A stretch of DNA of 31,521 nt from Acidobacteriota bacterium (GTDB taxonomy: Bacteria > Acidobacteriota > Blastocatellia > RBC074): positions 1 through 31,521 of the forward strand of contig JAKEHZ010000017.1 of NCBI GenBank assembly GCA_022614735.1. Direction: 5' to 3'. Positions within the stretch are counted from its first letter, which is position 1. Each line of letters begins with the position of its first letter. The notes beneath the pieces were generated by a model that saw only the letters and a list, made by a program, of their open reading frames with translations, was not told the origin of the DNA and made no database searches. A program made the translations under genes and the position numbers. Below are positions 1 through 9,500 of the stretch, piece after piece.

Positions 1-2
1 CG

Positions 3-3000
3 GGCAATCTTGAGCGAAGCGAGATTGTGCGCCGCATCACGGCAACTGACGAATTGATGCGCATGCCTCCACCCTATTCCGAACATAAGCTGACTCAAAT
101 CGAGATCGATCTGCTCATCGAATGGATCAAGCAGGGAGCTCAGTGGCAGAAGCATTGGTCGTTCATTCCGCCTCTCAGGCCTGGACTACCGCAGGTGAAA
201 AACAAGTCGTGGCCAAAGAACGCGATCGATTATTTTGTGCTGGAGCGGCTTGAACGTGAAGGATTGGAGCCCACACCGGAAGCTGATCGCGCAACTCTGA
301 TTCGTCGCGTCTCGTTTGATTTAACAGGGCTGCCGCCTACACTGAAAGAGATCGACGATTTTATCAATGACAAGTCGCCTAATGCTTATGAAAAAGTTGT
401 TGACCGTCTGCTCAGCAGCCCGCGTTATGGTGAACGGATGGCGTTCAGATGGCTCGATGCAGCGAGATATGCCGACACGAATGGCTATCAGATCGATGGA
501 AATCGTGATGCCTGGCGCTGGCGCGATTGGGTGATCGAATCATTCAACCGCAATATGCCATTCGATCAGTTCGTCATCGAACAACTGGCCGGTGACCTGC
601 TGCCGAACGCAACTCTCGACCAGAAGATCGCGACTGCTTTCAATCGCAACCATCGCATCAACGCCGAAGGCGGTGTTGTTCCCGAGGAATATCGCATCGA
701 GTATGTCGTCGACCGCGTAGACACGACATCAACTGTGTTCATGGGAGTAACGGTTGGCTGCGCCCGTTGTCATAATCACAAGTATGACCCGTTTACGCAG
801 AAAGAGTATTATCAACTCTCGGCTTATTTCAACAGCATTGACGAAGATGGACACTCCTATGACCAGGGAAACTCGCCCCCGTGGATTGCTGCGCCGACTG
901 CAGCGCAACAGCGACAGTTGCGGCAATTCAATCAGGAGATCAGACAAACCGAAAATCAAATCAATACGCTGACCAAAAGATCCGCCGTGTTAGAGCGACG
1001 CTGGGAGAAATCATTGGTCTCTCCCGTTAACGGGAAATCGAACCAGCACTGGTTTCCTGATGACAAGTTGCTGGTATATCTTGCGCTGGATGAAAACAGC
1101 GAGCCTGTCTTCAACAAATCCGACCGCCCTCATCACGAGCAATTTGACAAGAGACCGGACGGGTCGCCTCAGAAATTTGAAATCGGATTCAAAGAAGGCA
1201 CACCGCGTTACGTGGAGGCGCCGACCGGGCAGGGCGTTGCCTTTGACGGCAAATTATTTTTTGACGGCGGCATTCACGCAGATTTCCGTTATAAATCGAC
1301 TTCCAAAGACTACCGCGAACGATTCACGATCGCCGCGTGGGTATACCCCGAATCAGAGCAGAGCGGCTCGATCGTTACCAAAGTCAGCGACAGTCCGGCA
1401 GAAGTAGAGAATAACATCCCACGCGCCGAAGGTTATGGAATCTATTTTCTGAATGGAAAGATCCATTTCAATATGGTTTTTCGCTGGGGTGAAGATACGC
1501 TGCGTGTCGAAACCGAAAACGCGCTGCCGCTTAAGAAATGGCAGCATGTCGCAGTGGTATTCGATGGGACGAAAGCCTGGGACGACCGCATTCGCATCTA
1601 TATAAATGGACAGGCACAGAAACTGAAGTTCAATCAGCGAAATTTCTTTTTGCTTTTCGGCAACACCAGGAACACGCTGAAGATCGGCGCCGGCGGCGGC
1701 CCGGAATTTCGCTTCAAGGGCGCGCTGGACGAGGTGCGACTTTATAGCCGCAGCCTCGATGCGGATGAAATCGCAATTCTGGCTTGCACAGATTCGCTTG
1801 AAATAATTGCGGCGATTCCACCGGCAAATCGAACGCGCGGCCAGACGCAAAAAATTCATCACGCCTTTGTCGCGCAATCTGCTTCTGGGGAATTGAAGCA
1901 AACCTACAAAAGACTCATCGACCTCAAACAACAGAAGCTGAATTTTGAAGACACCATCCCGACTTTGATGGTTATGGAAGAAATGCCCGAACCGCGTCCA
2001 ACATTTTTACTCAAACGCGGCGCTTATGATGCGCCAGGTGAAAAAGTGGGCCGTGGCGTTCCGGAGGTACTGCCTCCAATGCTTTCATCTTTCCCGAACA
2101 ATCGGCTCGGTTTTGCGAAATGGCTCGTCAGTCCCGATCATCCTCTGACATCCCGCGTGACAGTGAACCGTTTCTGGCAAATGCTGTTCGGCACAGCGCT
2201 GGTCAGGACCGGCGAGGATTTTGGCTTTCAGGGGGAATTGCCTTCGCACCCCGAATTACTCGATTGGCTGGCGGTCGAATTCAGAGACGGGGCGACGGGG
2301 CGACAGGGCGACGAGGCGAAAAATCCGCAATCCGCAATCCGCAATCCGGCATGGGACGTGAAGGCGCTGCTCAGGACCATTGTTATGAGCGCGACGTATC
2401 GTCAGGAGTCGAAAATTACTGCGCAATCGCAACAGCGCGATCCGGACAATCGACTGCTCGCGCGTGGCCCACGGTTCAGGCTCTCAGCGGAAATGATCCG
2501 CGATCAGGCTCTTTTTGTTTCAGGCCTCCTGGTTGAAAAACTGTATGGACCGTCGGTGAAGCCCTACCAGCCGGATGGGCTGTACAAGGACATGGCTTTT
2601 TCCGGACTCACCGGTTACGACCGTGAGAAAGGCGAAGGATTGTGGCGGCGCAGTCTTTACACCTTCTGGAAGCGAACGGTGCTCTCGCCCAACATGCAGG
2701 TATTTGACGCTTCGGCCCGCGAATTCTGTACGGTGCGCGATACTCGCACCAACACGCCACTGCAATCGCTCAACCTCATGAATGATGTAACATACATCGA
2801 AGCCTCGCGGATGCTGGCACAGCGGATGCTGCTCGAAGGCGGTGCTACACCGAGGGAACGAATCAGTTGGGCACTTCGTCTAACGACATCGCGACCGCCA
2901 AAAGACAGAGAGATTGAGATTCTGCAGCGGAATCTGGATAAGCAGATGGATTTATTTGCTCGCAATCCGCAGGAAGCGGCCAGACTGTTGTCGGTTGGTG

Positions 3001-3101
3001 AAAAGCGGAATGATGACAAGCTGAATGTGACTGAACTGGCAGCCTATGTTGCAACAGCGAGTTTGATTCTAAATCTTGATGAAGTGATCATGAAGCAGTA
3101 A
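3..3101 (+). CDS. PSD1-type cytochrome c domain protein (DUF1549-LamG-DUF1553), 5' partial
   Basis: Large predicted exported protein of the planctomycete/acidobacterial PSD1 family, thought to act outside the cytoplasm in polymer degradation or associated redox steps; its reaction is unknown. The reading frame is open to the left edge, and its first codons align with an internal region of the paralogue at 6.5-10 kb (both continue with VRRIT and RMPP), so about 120 residues including the signal peptide and N-terminal CxxCH lie outside the window. Visible: a DUF1549-like region (RYGERMAFRWLDAARYADTNGYQ), a CARCH heme-type motif at about 759 followed by NHKYDPFTQKEYY, a LamG/concanavalin-like segment at about 1230-1760 (FDGKLFFDGG, YINGQ, IDEVR-like motif), and C-terminal DUF1553 (HPLTSRVTVNRFWQMLFG; RRSLYTFWKRT; TRTNTPLQSLNLMND). 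It carries a 22-residue repeat-derived insertion. The stop is 13 nt before the DUF1501 gene, suggesting one operon. Confidence 0.9.
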   Translation, partial: GNLERSEIVRRITATDELMRMPPPYSEHKLTQIEIDLLIEWIKQGAQWQKHWSFIPPLRPGLPQVKNKSWPKNAIDYFVLERLEREGLEPTPEADRATLIRRVSFDLTGLPPTLKEIDDFINDKSPNAYEKVVDRLLSSPRYGERMAFRWLDAARYADTNGYQIDGNRDAWRWRDWVIESFNRNMPFDQFVIEQLAGDLLPNATLDQKIATAFNRNHRINAEGGVVPEEYRIEYVVDRVDTTSTVFMGVTVGCARCHNHKYDPFTQKEYYQLSAYFNSIDEDGHSYDQGNSPPWIAAPTAAQQRQLRQFNQEIRQTENQINTLTKRSAVLERRWEKSLVSPVNGKSNQHWFPDDKLLVYLALDENSEPVFNKSDRPHHEQFDKRPDGSPQKFEIGFKEGTPRYVEAPTGQGVAFDGKLFFDGGIHADFRYKSTSKDYRERFTIAAWVYPESEQSGSIVTKVSDSPAEVENNIPRAEGYGIYFLNGKIHFNMVFRWGEDTLRVETENALPLKKWQHVAVVFDGTKAWDDRIRIYINGQAQKLKFNQRNFFLLFGNTRNTLKIGAGGGPEFRFKGALDEVRLYSRSLDADEIAILACTDSLEIIAAIPPANRTRGQTQKIHHAFVAQSASGELKQTYKRLIDLKQQKLNFEDTIPTLMVMEEMPEPRPTFLLKRGAYDAPGEKVGRGVPEVLPPMLSSFPNNRLGFAKWLVSPDHPLTSRVTVNRFWQMLFGTALVRTGEDFGFQGELPSHPELLDWLAVEFRDGATGRQGDEAKNPQSAIRNPAWDVKALLRTIVMSATYRQESKITAQSQQRDPDNRLLARGPRFRLSAEMIRDQALFVSGLLVEKLYGPSVKPYQPDGLYKDMAFSGLTGYDREKGEGLWRRSLYTFWKRTVLSPNMQVFDASAREFCTVRDTRTNTPLQSLNLMNDVTYIEASRMLAQRMLLEGGATPRERISWALRLTTSRPPKDREIEILQRNLDKQMDLFARNPQEAARLLSVGEKRNDDKLNVTELAAYVATASLILNLDEVIMKQ
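2286..2351 (+). repeat. In-frame tandem-repeat insertion inside PSD1 copy 1
   Basis: Sixty-six bases made of GGGGCGAC-like octamers followed by AATCCGC heptamers interrupt the conserved stretch LLDWLAVEFR / WDVKALL. They encode 22 residues starting DGATGRQGD and containing NPQSAIRNP. The same insertion sits at the same codon in the paralogue at 9151-9216. The heptamer is the unit that builds the hairpins at 13327-13418 and 14793-14865. Confidence 0.85.
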
Positions 3102-3114
3102 GAGGGGTTGAATT

Positions 3115-4578
3115 ATGATGAACCAATTAAATGAACATCATCTGATGATGACCCGCAGGCACTTTTTCAGCCGATTTGGCCTCGGTATCGGCACGGCTGC
3201 GTTGGCTTCGCTCCTGAAGGAGAACGGTTATGCGACGGCTTTGTTCCAGAGCAACGACGCAAAGCCCGGCCTGCCCGATCTGCCACATTTTACTCCAAAG
3301 GCAAAGCGCGTGATTTTTCTCTATCAAGCCGGCGGACCATCGCAGCTTGAGCTCTTTGATTCGAAGCCACTGCTTGAAAAGCAGCGCGGCCAGAACCTGC
3401 CAGAGTCAATTCGGATGGGGCAGCGCCTGACAGGCATGACTGCATATCAATCGAGCTGGCCGACTGCGCCTTCGATTTACAAATTTGCGCAGCATGGTCA
3501 ATCAGGCGCGTGGCTAAGTGAATTGCTGCCCCATACTGCCGGAATTGTTGATCGATTGAGTTTCATTAAGACAATGCACACTGAGCAGATCAATCACGAT
3601 CCGGCAATTACGTTTTCGCTCACAGGATTCCAACTCGCCGGGCGCCCGAGCCTCGGTTCGTGGGTCGCATATGGATTGGGCAGCGAGAATAAAGACCTGC
3701 CGGAATTTATAGTGATGGTTTCAATAGGCAGGACCGGCGGCGATCAGCCTTTGTATGACCGGCTGTGGGGGAGCGGCTTTCTGGCTTCGCGCTATCAGGG
3801 TGTGAAGTTCCATAATGGTCCGGACCCTGTGCTCTATCTGTCGAATCCCCCGGGCATCGACAAGCAGGTGCGCAGACAATTCCTGGATGATCTGGCGGAA
3901 CTGAACCGGATCAATGCGCGCGAATTCGGTGATCCGGAGATCCTCTCTCGCGTTGCACAGTACGAGATGGCTTACCGCATGCAAACATCTGTCCCCGAAC
4001 TGACTGACCTATCGAAGGAGCCTGAAAAGACGCTCGAGCGTTACGGCCCTGATGCGCGCAAGCCGGGAACATTCGCGTTCAACTGCATCCTGGCGCGCCG
4101 TCTGGCAGAGCGCGGCGTGCGTTTCATCCAGTTATTCCATCGCGGTTGGGACCAGCATGGAGACTTGCCCAAGAACATCATAAAGCAATGCCTGGACACG
4201 GATCAGCCGTCAGCCGCGCTGATTATGGATTTGAAAGAACGAGGGCTGCTTGAAGACACACTGATAATCTGGGGCGGTGAATTCGGACGGACGGTCTATT
4301 CGCAGGGGAAGCTGACTGCTGACAATTACGGACGCGACCATCATCCGCGATGTTTCACCGTCTGGCTCGCAGGCGGCGGCATCAAGCCGGGAATTTCAGT
4401 CGGCGAAACGGATGATTTCAGTTACAACATCGTGCGCGACCCAGTGCATGTACACGACCTCAACGCTACCATACTGCATTGCCTTGGGATCGATCACAAG
4501 AAGCTGACCTTCAAGTTTCAGGGCCGCGACTTCAGGTTGACCGATGTTCACGGCAGCTTGGTTAATCAGCTTCTATAG
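3115..4578 (+). CDS. DUF1501 domain protein with Tat signal
   Basis: A 487-residue DUF1501 protein, a family related to the alkaline phosphatase/sulfatase fold and usually encoded beside PSD1 proteins, as here. Its substrate is unknown. A twin-arginine signal (TRRHFFSRFGLG at residues 13-24, then a hydrophobic AALASLL stretch) predicts export in folded form. Family landmarks are FLYQAGGPSQLELFDSKP near the N-terminus, IWGGEFGRTVYSQG, and GRDHHPRCFTVWLAGGGIKPG with VHVHDLNATILHCLGID near the C-terminus. The start ATG is preceded by AGAGGGG at good spacing. The gene lies 13 nt after the PSD1 stop, so co-transcription is likely. Its last codons and stop form the outer end of the 142-nt palindrome at 4569-4710. 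Confidence 0.93.
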   Translation: MMNQLNEHHLMMTRRHFFSRFGLGIGTAALASLLKENGYATALFQSNDAKPGLPDLPHFTPKAKRVIFLYQAGGPSQLELFDSKPLLEKQRGQNLPESIRMGQRLTGMTAYQSSWPTAPSIYKFAQHGQSGAWLSELLPHTAGIVDRLSFIKTMHTEQINHDPAITFSLTGFQLAGRPSLGSWVAYGLGSENKDLPEFIVMVSIGRTGGDQPLYDRLWGSGFLASRYQGVKFHNGPDPVLYLSNPPGIDKQVRRQFLDDLAELNRINAREFGDPEILSRVAQYEMAYRMQTSVPELTDLSKEPEKTLERYGPDARKPGTFAFNCILARRLAERGVRFIQLFHRGWDQHGDLPKNIIKQCLDTDQPSAALIMDLKERGLLEDTLIIWGGEFGRTVYSQGKLTADNYGRDHHPRCFTVWLAGGGIKPGISVGETDDFSYNIVRDPVHVHDLNATILHCLGIDHKKLTFKFQGRDFRLTDVHGSLVNQLL

Positions 4579-4710
4579 CCTTTAAGAAAAACATTTTTCA
4601 TTTTCCATATTATATTTTTCATTTGTCATTGAAATAGCGCGCTTTTTCAATGACAAATGAAAAATATAATATGGAAAATGAAAAATGTTTTTCTTAAAGG
4701 TTATAGAAGC
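4569..4710. repeat. 142-nt AT-rich near-perfect palindrome
   Basis: Arms 4569-4634 and 4645-4710 are 66 nt each with a single mismatch; the 10-nt loop contains the palindrome AGCGCGCT. The left arm includes the stop codon of the DUF1501 gene, and the right arm ends 15 nt before the SWIM gene. The arms are rich in TTTTCATT-like units. The transcript would fold into a very long hairpin that could terminate or protect mRNA; that role is inferred. Confidence 0.93.
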
Positions 4711-4725
4711 ACATAAGCAAAAATT

Positions 4726-5607
4726 ATGAGTTACTGGGATTGGGGATACTACAAACCTAAACCGGCAATCAAGGCCAAAGGTGGAATCAAGGCGCAGTCC
4801 AAACGTGGTGCGTTCGGCGAGAGCTGGTGGGCAGTCCGCTGGATTGCGGTGCTCGAAAGTTTCAACATCGGAGCGCGTCTCGGTCGTGGGCGTTCATATG
4901 CTCGCAGCGGCCAGGTCCTTTCGATTGAGATCACCAAAGGGGAGATTAAATCCCAGGTGCAGGGCTCACGCCCGAAACCATACGACATCAAGATCAAAGT
5001 AAAAGCTCTCCCGGAAAGCGATTGGCGAAAGCTGGCCAACTTTCTGTCGAGCCAGGCACTATTCGCAGCAAAATTGCTGTCAGGCGAGATACCGCGGGAG
5101 ATCGAACAGGCATTCAAGGAAGCCGGACTGTCGCTTTTTCCGGAAAGACTTGATGACCTGCAAACCGACTGCTCCTGTCCCGACTGGTCGAACCCGTGCA
5201 AGCACATTGCTGCAGTCTACTACCTGCTTGGCGAAGAATTCGATCGCGATCCGTTCCTGGTTTTCAAATTGCGTGGCGCAAGCCGTGAAGAGTTCATCGA
5301 GATGCTGGGTGCTGCGGGCGTGGCACAAGAAAAGGCTGAATCCGCTCCCGTTTCTGCGTTGCCGCCCGAGCCCCTGGAAACCGATACCGCGAGTTTCTGG
5401 GCCGGCAGCCCATTACCGGATGATTTCTTTGGCGAAGTGCGATTGCCTCCGATCACAGCCGCATTACCAAAGCGCCTGGGCAATTTTCCTTTCTGGCGCG
5501 GCGAAGAGCGGCTTCAAGATGCCGTCGAACCGGTTTATTCTAAGGCCGCGCCACACGGATTGAATATGTTTTTGGGCGATGGCGGAAGTGGCACTAATGA
5601 CGATTGA
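4726..5607 (+). CDS. SWIM zinc-finger protein
   Basis: A 293-residue protein with a SWIM zinc finger at residues 149-160 (CSCPDWSNPCKH; ligands C149, C151, C158, H160), followed by IAAVYYLLGEEFDRDPF, which is typical of the bacterial SWIM family. The N-terminal half (WWAVRWIAVLESFNIGARLGRGRSYARSGQV) also matches that family. SWIM domains bind DNA or protein, and in bacteria these genes commonly neighbour SNF2-family helicases. No helicase is present here; instead the gene overlaps a DUF2889 gene. The C-terminal ~110 residues are low in recognisable motifs and Pro/Ala-rich. The start follows the large palindrome by 15 nt and has no clear ribosome binding site, so translation may be weak or depend on mRNA structure. 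Cellular role is not known. Confidence 0.85.
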   Translation: MSYWDWGYYKPKPAIKAKGGIKAQSKRGAFGESWWAVRWIAVLESFNIGARLGRGRSYARSGQVLSIEITKGEIKSQVQGSRPKPYDIKIKVKALPESDWRKLANFLSSQALFAAKLLSGEIPREIEQAFKEAGLSLFPERLDDLQTDCSCPDWSNPCKHIAAVYYLLGEEFDRDPFLVFKLRGASREEFIEMLGAAGVAQEKAESAPVSALPPEPLETDTASFWAGSPLPDDFFGEVRLPPITAALPKRLGNFPFWRGEERLQDAVEPVYSKAAPHGLNMFLGDGGSGTNDD

Positions 5608-6523
5608 ATTTGCAGTACCACCGGAGAATGCAGGATATTTGCGGACCTTCGACGCAGAAATTGATATTCTCGCCGATAATGAGATTCTCGTTTGCGGTCG
5701 GATGCGCGATCATCGTTTTGCCCTCGAGCACGTCTGGAAAGTTCGGACGCCGGACTACGTGGTCATCGAGGCGAGCGCACGGCAGATCGAGGGTGAAGTA
5801 TCTCAATTCAACCCTGAATTGTGTGTCCGATACGCTGATATCAAAGGCGTACTGATTGGGCGTGGTTTCTCCAAAAGAGTTGTTGCAGCATTGGGCGATC
5901 TCCCCGGGAAGCAGGAGCATCTGTGGCTGGCGATCGAAATGGCTCGCGTCGGACAACAGGTTTATCAGTACTCGTCCGAATTCGAAGCCAGGTATCCGAT
6001 AATCGGGAAGAATCAGACCGAAGACGCGCAGATAGCCTGGTTAAAAGATCGTGCATACATGCCCGATCTGGCCAATTCGTGTTACACATATCGCGACGAG
6101 AGCGCCGATTTATTTAAAATCAGAGAGGTGCGATGTGGATTTGGGCCGGAAATATTCAGGCCGAAACCCGGTGACAAACGTGTCTTCTGGCGCAACAAGC
6201 GTCTGGCGATTGCGATGAAAATGGCTGAAGATGGCGGCGCAGTTTATTTCTGCAAAAGTGCGATGGAAGACCGCATTCACGACATCAAGGTCGAGTTCGA
6301 TTTGTCAGACGATGGCTCGATTTCCAACGCTCAGAGTCGTGGCTTGAGATTGCCGTACCACGGCATTTGCGAAGACGCGCAGTTACGCACGCCGGGGCTC
6401 AACGGCTTGCGTGTCACGCCGGGTTTCATCCTGCAATTTGCCGATCGTATCGGCGGCGCCAGGGGCTGCACACATTTGTTCGATCTTTCCATTGATTGTT
6501 TGCGGTTGTTCAATTTCAGATAG
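5597..6523 (+). CDS. DUF2889 domain protein
   Basis: A 308-residue cytoplasmic protein with no signal peptide. The C-terminal part matches the DUF2889 family: HDIKVEFDLSDDG, a ...CEDAQLRTPGLNGLRVTPGF stretch, and the hallmark RIGGARGCTHLFDL near the end. The N-terminal ~200 residues are not recognised. I prefer the ATG at 5597 (MTIEFAVPP), which has GGAAG upstream and overlaps the SWIM stop by 11 nt; an ATG at 5579 in the same frame would add six residues and enlarge the overlap. The overlap implies translational coupling with the SWIM protein and a shared job, but what that job is cannot be read from the sequence. The stop is 15 nt before the ATG proposed for PSD1 copy 2. Confidence 0.78.
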   Translation: MTIEFAVPPENAGYLRTFDAEIDILADNEILVCGRMRDHRFALEHVWKVRTPDYVVIEASARQIEGEVSQFNPELCVRYADIKGVLIGRGFSKRVVAALGDLPGKQEHLWLAIEMARVGQQVYQYSSEFEARYPIIGKNQTEDAQIAWLKDRAYMPDLANSCYTYRDESADLFKIREVRCGFGPEIFRPKPGDKRVFWRNKRLAIAMKMAEDGGAVYFCKSAMEDRIHDIKVEFDLSDDGSISNAQSRGLRLPYHGICEDAQLRTPGLNGLRVTPGFILQFADRIGGARGCTHLFDLSIDCLRLFNFR

Positions 6524-6537
6524 GTGAAACCGAAGAG

Positions 6538-9500
6538 ATGAAGAGAGAATACGAAACAAACGAAAATAACGAAACAAACGAAAAAAAACTTAAAACTTTT
6601 CGTTTGTTTCGTAATTTTCGTTTGTTTCGTATTCTCAAGATTTCTCTCGTTGTTGCTTTCACCGTAATTATTGCCTCGAGCCACTTCCTCGAAACAGCGA
6701 CACACGGTCAGCAGAAAGCCTCTCGCATCGATTTCGACCGGGATATTCGACCCATACTTTCCAATAAATGCTGGGTCTGTCATGGGCCCGATGCGCCGAA
6801 TAAAAAGATCAAACTCCGCCTCGACTCGGAATCCGGTGTAAAGGCAGATCTGGGCAGAGGCAAGAGGGCGATTGTTCCGGGCCACCCTGAAGAGAGCGAG
6901 ATGGTGCGCCGCATCACTGCAGAAGATGAGTCGATGCGCATGCCTCCGGTCTATTCGGGACAAACGCTGACGAAGCGTGAAAGAGAGCTTCTCGTCGAAT
7001 GGATCAAAGAGGGTGCTGAATGGCAAAAGCATTGGGCATTCATTACACCCGTGAGGCCGCGCTTGCCGCGCGTTAAAAACGGCTCCTGGCAGGGGTGGCA
7101 GGGATGGCAGGGGTGGCCGAAGAATGCAATCGATAATTTTGTGCTGGAGCGACTGGAACGCGAAGGGTTGAAACCCTCACCTGAGGCTGATCGAGCTACA
7201 TTGATTCGCCGTGTCACGCTCGATCTGACGGGGCTGCCGCCCACAGCGAAAGAGATCGATAACTTTCTCAATGATAAATCTCCCAATGCCTATGAGAAGG
7301 TGGTCGACCGGCTGCTGGCATCGCCGCGTTATGGCGAGCGGATGGCTTTCAGATGGCTTGATGCGGCGCGATATGCCGATACGAATGGCTATCAACTCGA
7401 TGGCGAACGCCAGATGTGGCGATGGCGCGACTGGGTGATCGAAGCTTTCAATCGCAATATGCCTTTCGATCAGTTCACCATCGAACAACTGGCCGGAGAC
7501 CTCCTGACCAAACCGACGCTGGATCAAAGGATCGCCACTGCTTTCAATCGCAACCATCGCGGCAACTCCGAAGACGGGCTGGTGCCGGAAGAGTATGCTG
7601 TCGAATACGTCGTTGACCGTGTGGATACGACCTCGACTGTTTTTCTGGGAATGACGATGGGCTGCGCGCGGTGTCACAATCACAAATATGATCCGTTCAC
7701 GCAGAAGGAGTATTACCAGCTCTATGCCTTCTTCAACAACATTCCTGAAGACGGCCGTTTCAGCAATTTTGGTAACTCACCGCCCTGGATTGACGCGCCA
7801 ACCCATGCACAACAACGGCAGCTCAAACAAATCGAAAGGGAGATCGCACAGACTAAAACGCAGCTCGCGGCGTCGATGAAAAACTCTGCGTCGCTTCAGA
7901 GCCGCTGGGAACGTTCTATTGATGCCTCATCAAACACACATTGGTTTCCGCCCAATGATTTGATCGTGCATAACGCGCTCGGCGAAAGTGCTGACCTCTT
8001 TGTCAATGAACCAAACCGCGTATCGAATTCAAACGTAGAGAAAGCCGTCACTGGTTTTAAAGATGGAACGCCGAGTTATATTTCATCTCCACTCGGTCAG
8101 TCAGTCGCCTTCGATGGGAAGCTCTTCTTCGATGCGGCAAAAGCTGCGAATTTCGATTACCGTGACCGCAAGCAGGATTTCAAAGCCACGTTCGCTATCT
8201 CCGCCTGGTTCTATCCTGAAGCGGAAAACAGCGGAGCAATTGTCACGCGCATGCGCGATGATGTTGGTGAGCGAGAAAACAATCTTCCGAAAGGTCGCGG
8301 TTACGGCGTCTTCTTCGTCAACGGCAAAATTCATTTCAATCTTATCGGAGTATGGGCTGATGATTCGTTTCGAGTTGAGACTGCGGACAGACTGCCGGTA
8401 AAGCAGTGGTATCATTTGCTGGCGACATTCGACCACGCCCAGCCTTACGAGAAGGTCCAGATTTACATTAACGGTCAAAAGCAGAAGCTGAAGATCAACA
8501 ATCACAGGCTGTTCAGACAATTCGCCGAATCGAGCGCGAACCTGCGTATCGGCGGAGGAGGCGGTCGTGATTGGCGTTTCAGAGGTGCGATCGATGAAGT
8601 GCGAATTTACAGGGCTTTGCCCGATGACGAGCAGATCGCCATTCTCGCTTGCGCCGATTCGCTCTCCAGGATCGCATCCATAGAGCCGCAGAAACGCAGC
8701 GAAGGGCAGCGGCTGAAAATTCAGAGTGCCTACTTAGATAGCGCCGCGCCTGCTGAGGCGCAACAGGCCTGGAAGAAACTGCGTGAATTGAAAGAGCGAA
8801 AAGCAAAGCTTGAAGCCGCATTCCCTACAATCATGGTGATGCAGGAGTTGCCCCAGCCGCGGCCTGCCCTCCTCTTGAAGCGTGGCGCCTATGACGCTCC
8901 TGGAGAAAGAGTCGATCGCGGAGTTCCCGAAGTGCTGCCGCCATTGCCAAAAGACTTTCCCGACAATCGACTGGGTTTAGCGAAGTGGCTGGTGAGTCCT
9001 CAAAATCCGCTGCTGGCGCGCGTCACAGTCAATCGTTTCTGGCAGATGTTCTTCGGGACCGGCCTCGTCAAAACGGTCGAGGACTTTGGAGTGCAGGGCG
9101 AATTGCCTTCACATCCGGAGCTGCTCGATTGGCTGGCGGTCGAATTCAGAGACGGGGCGACGGGGCGACAGGGCGACGGGGCGAAAAATCCGCAATCCGC
9201 AATCCGCAATCCACAATGGGACGTGAAGGCGCTGCTCAAGACCATTGTTATGAGCGCGACGTATCGTCAATCGTCAAAGGTCACGCATCAATTGTTGCAG
9301 CGTGATCCTGAAAATCGGTTGCTCGCGCGCGGACGGCGCCTCCGGTTGCCGCCCGAAATGATCCGCGATCAGTCGCTCTTTATCTCCGGCCTCCTGGTCG
9401 AAAAGCCGGGCGGACCATCGGTGAAGCCATATCAGCCCGAAGGGTTATACAAAGATATGCTCTTCTCGAATATGATTGAATATGATCAAGACAAAGGTGA

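Noticed and set aside
1353..1931. Long minus-strand open frame opposite PSD1 copy 1
   Set aside because: It is antisense to a strongly supported family domain (LamG-like) and its translation shows no motif or start signal. Other antisense frames over the suf genes, mpl and the HEAT protein were dropped for the same reason.
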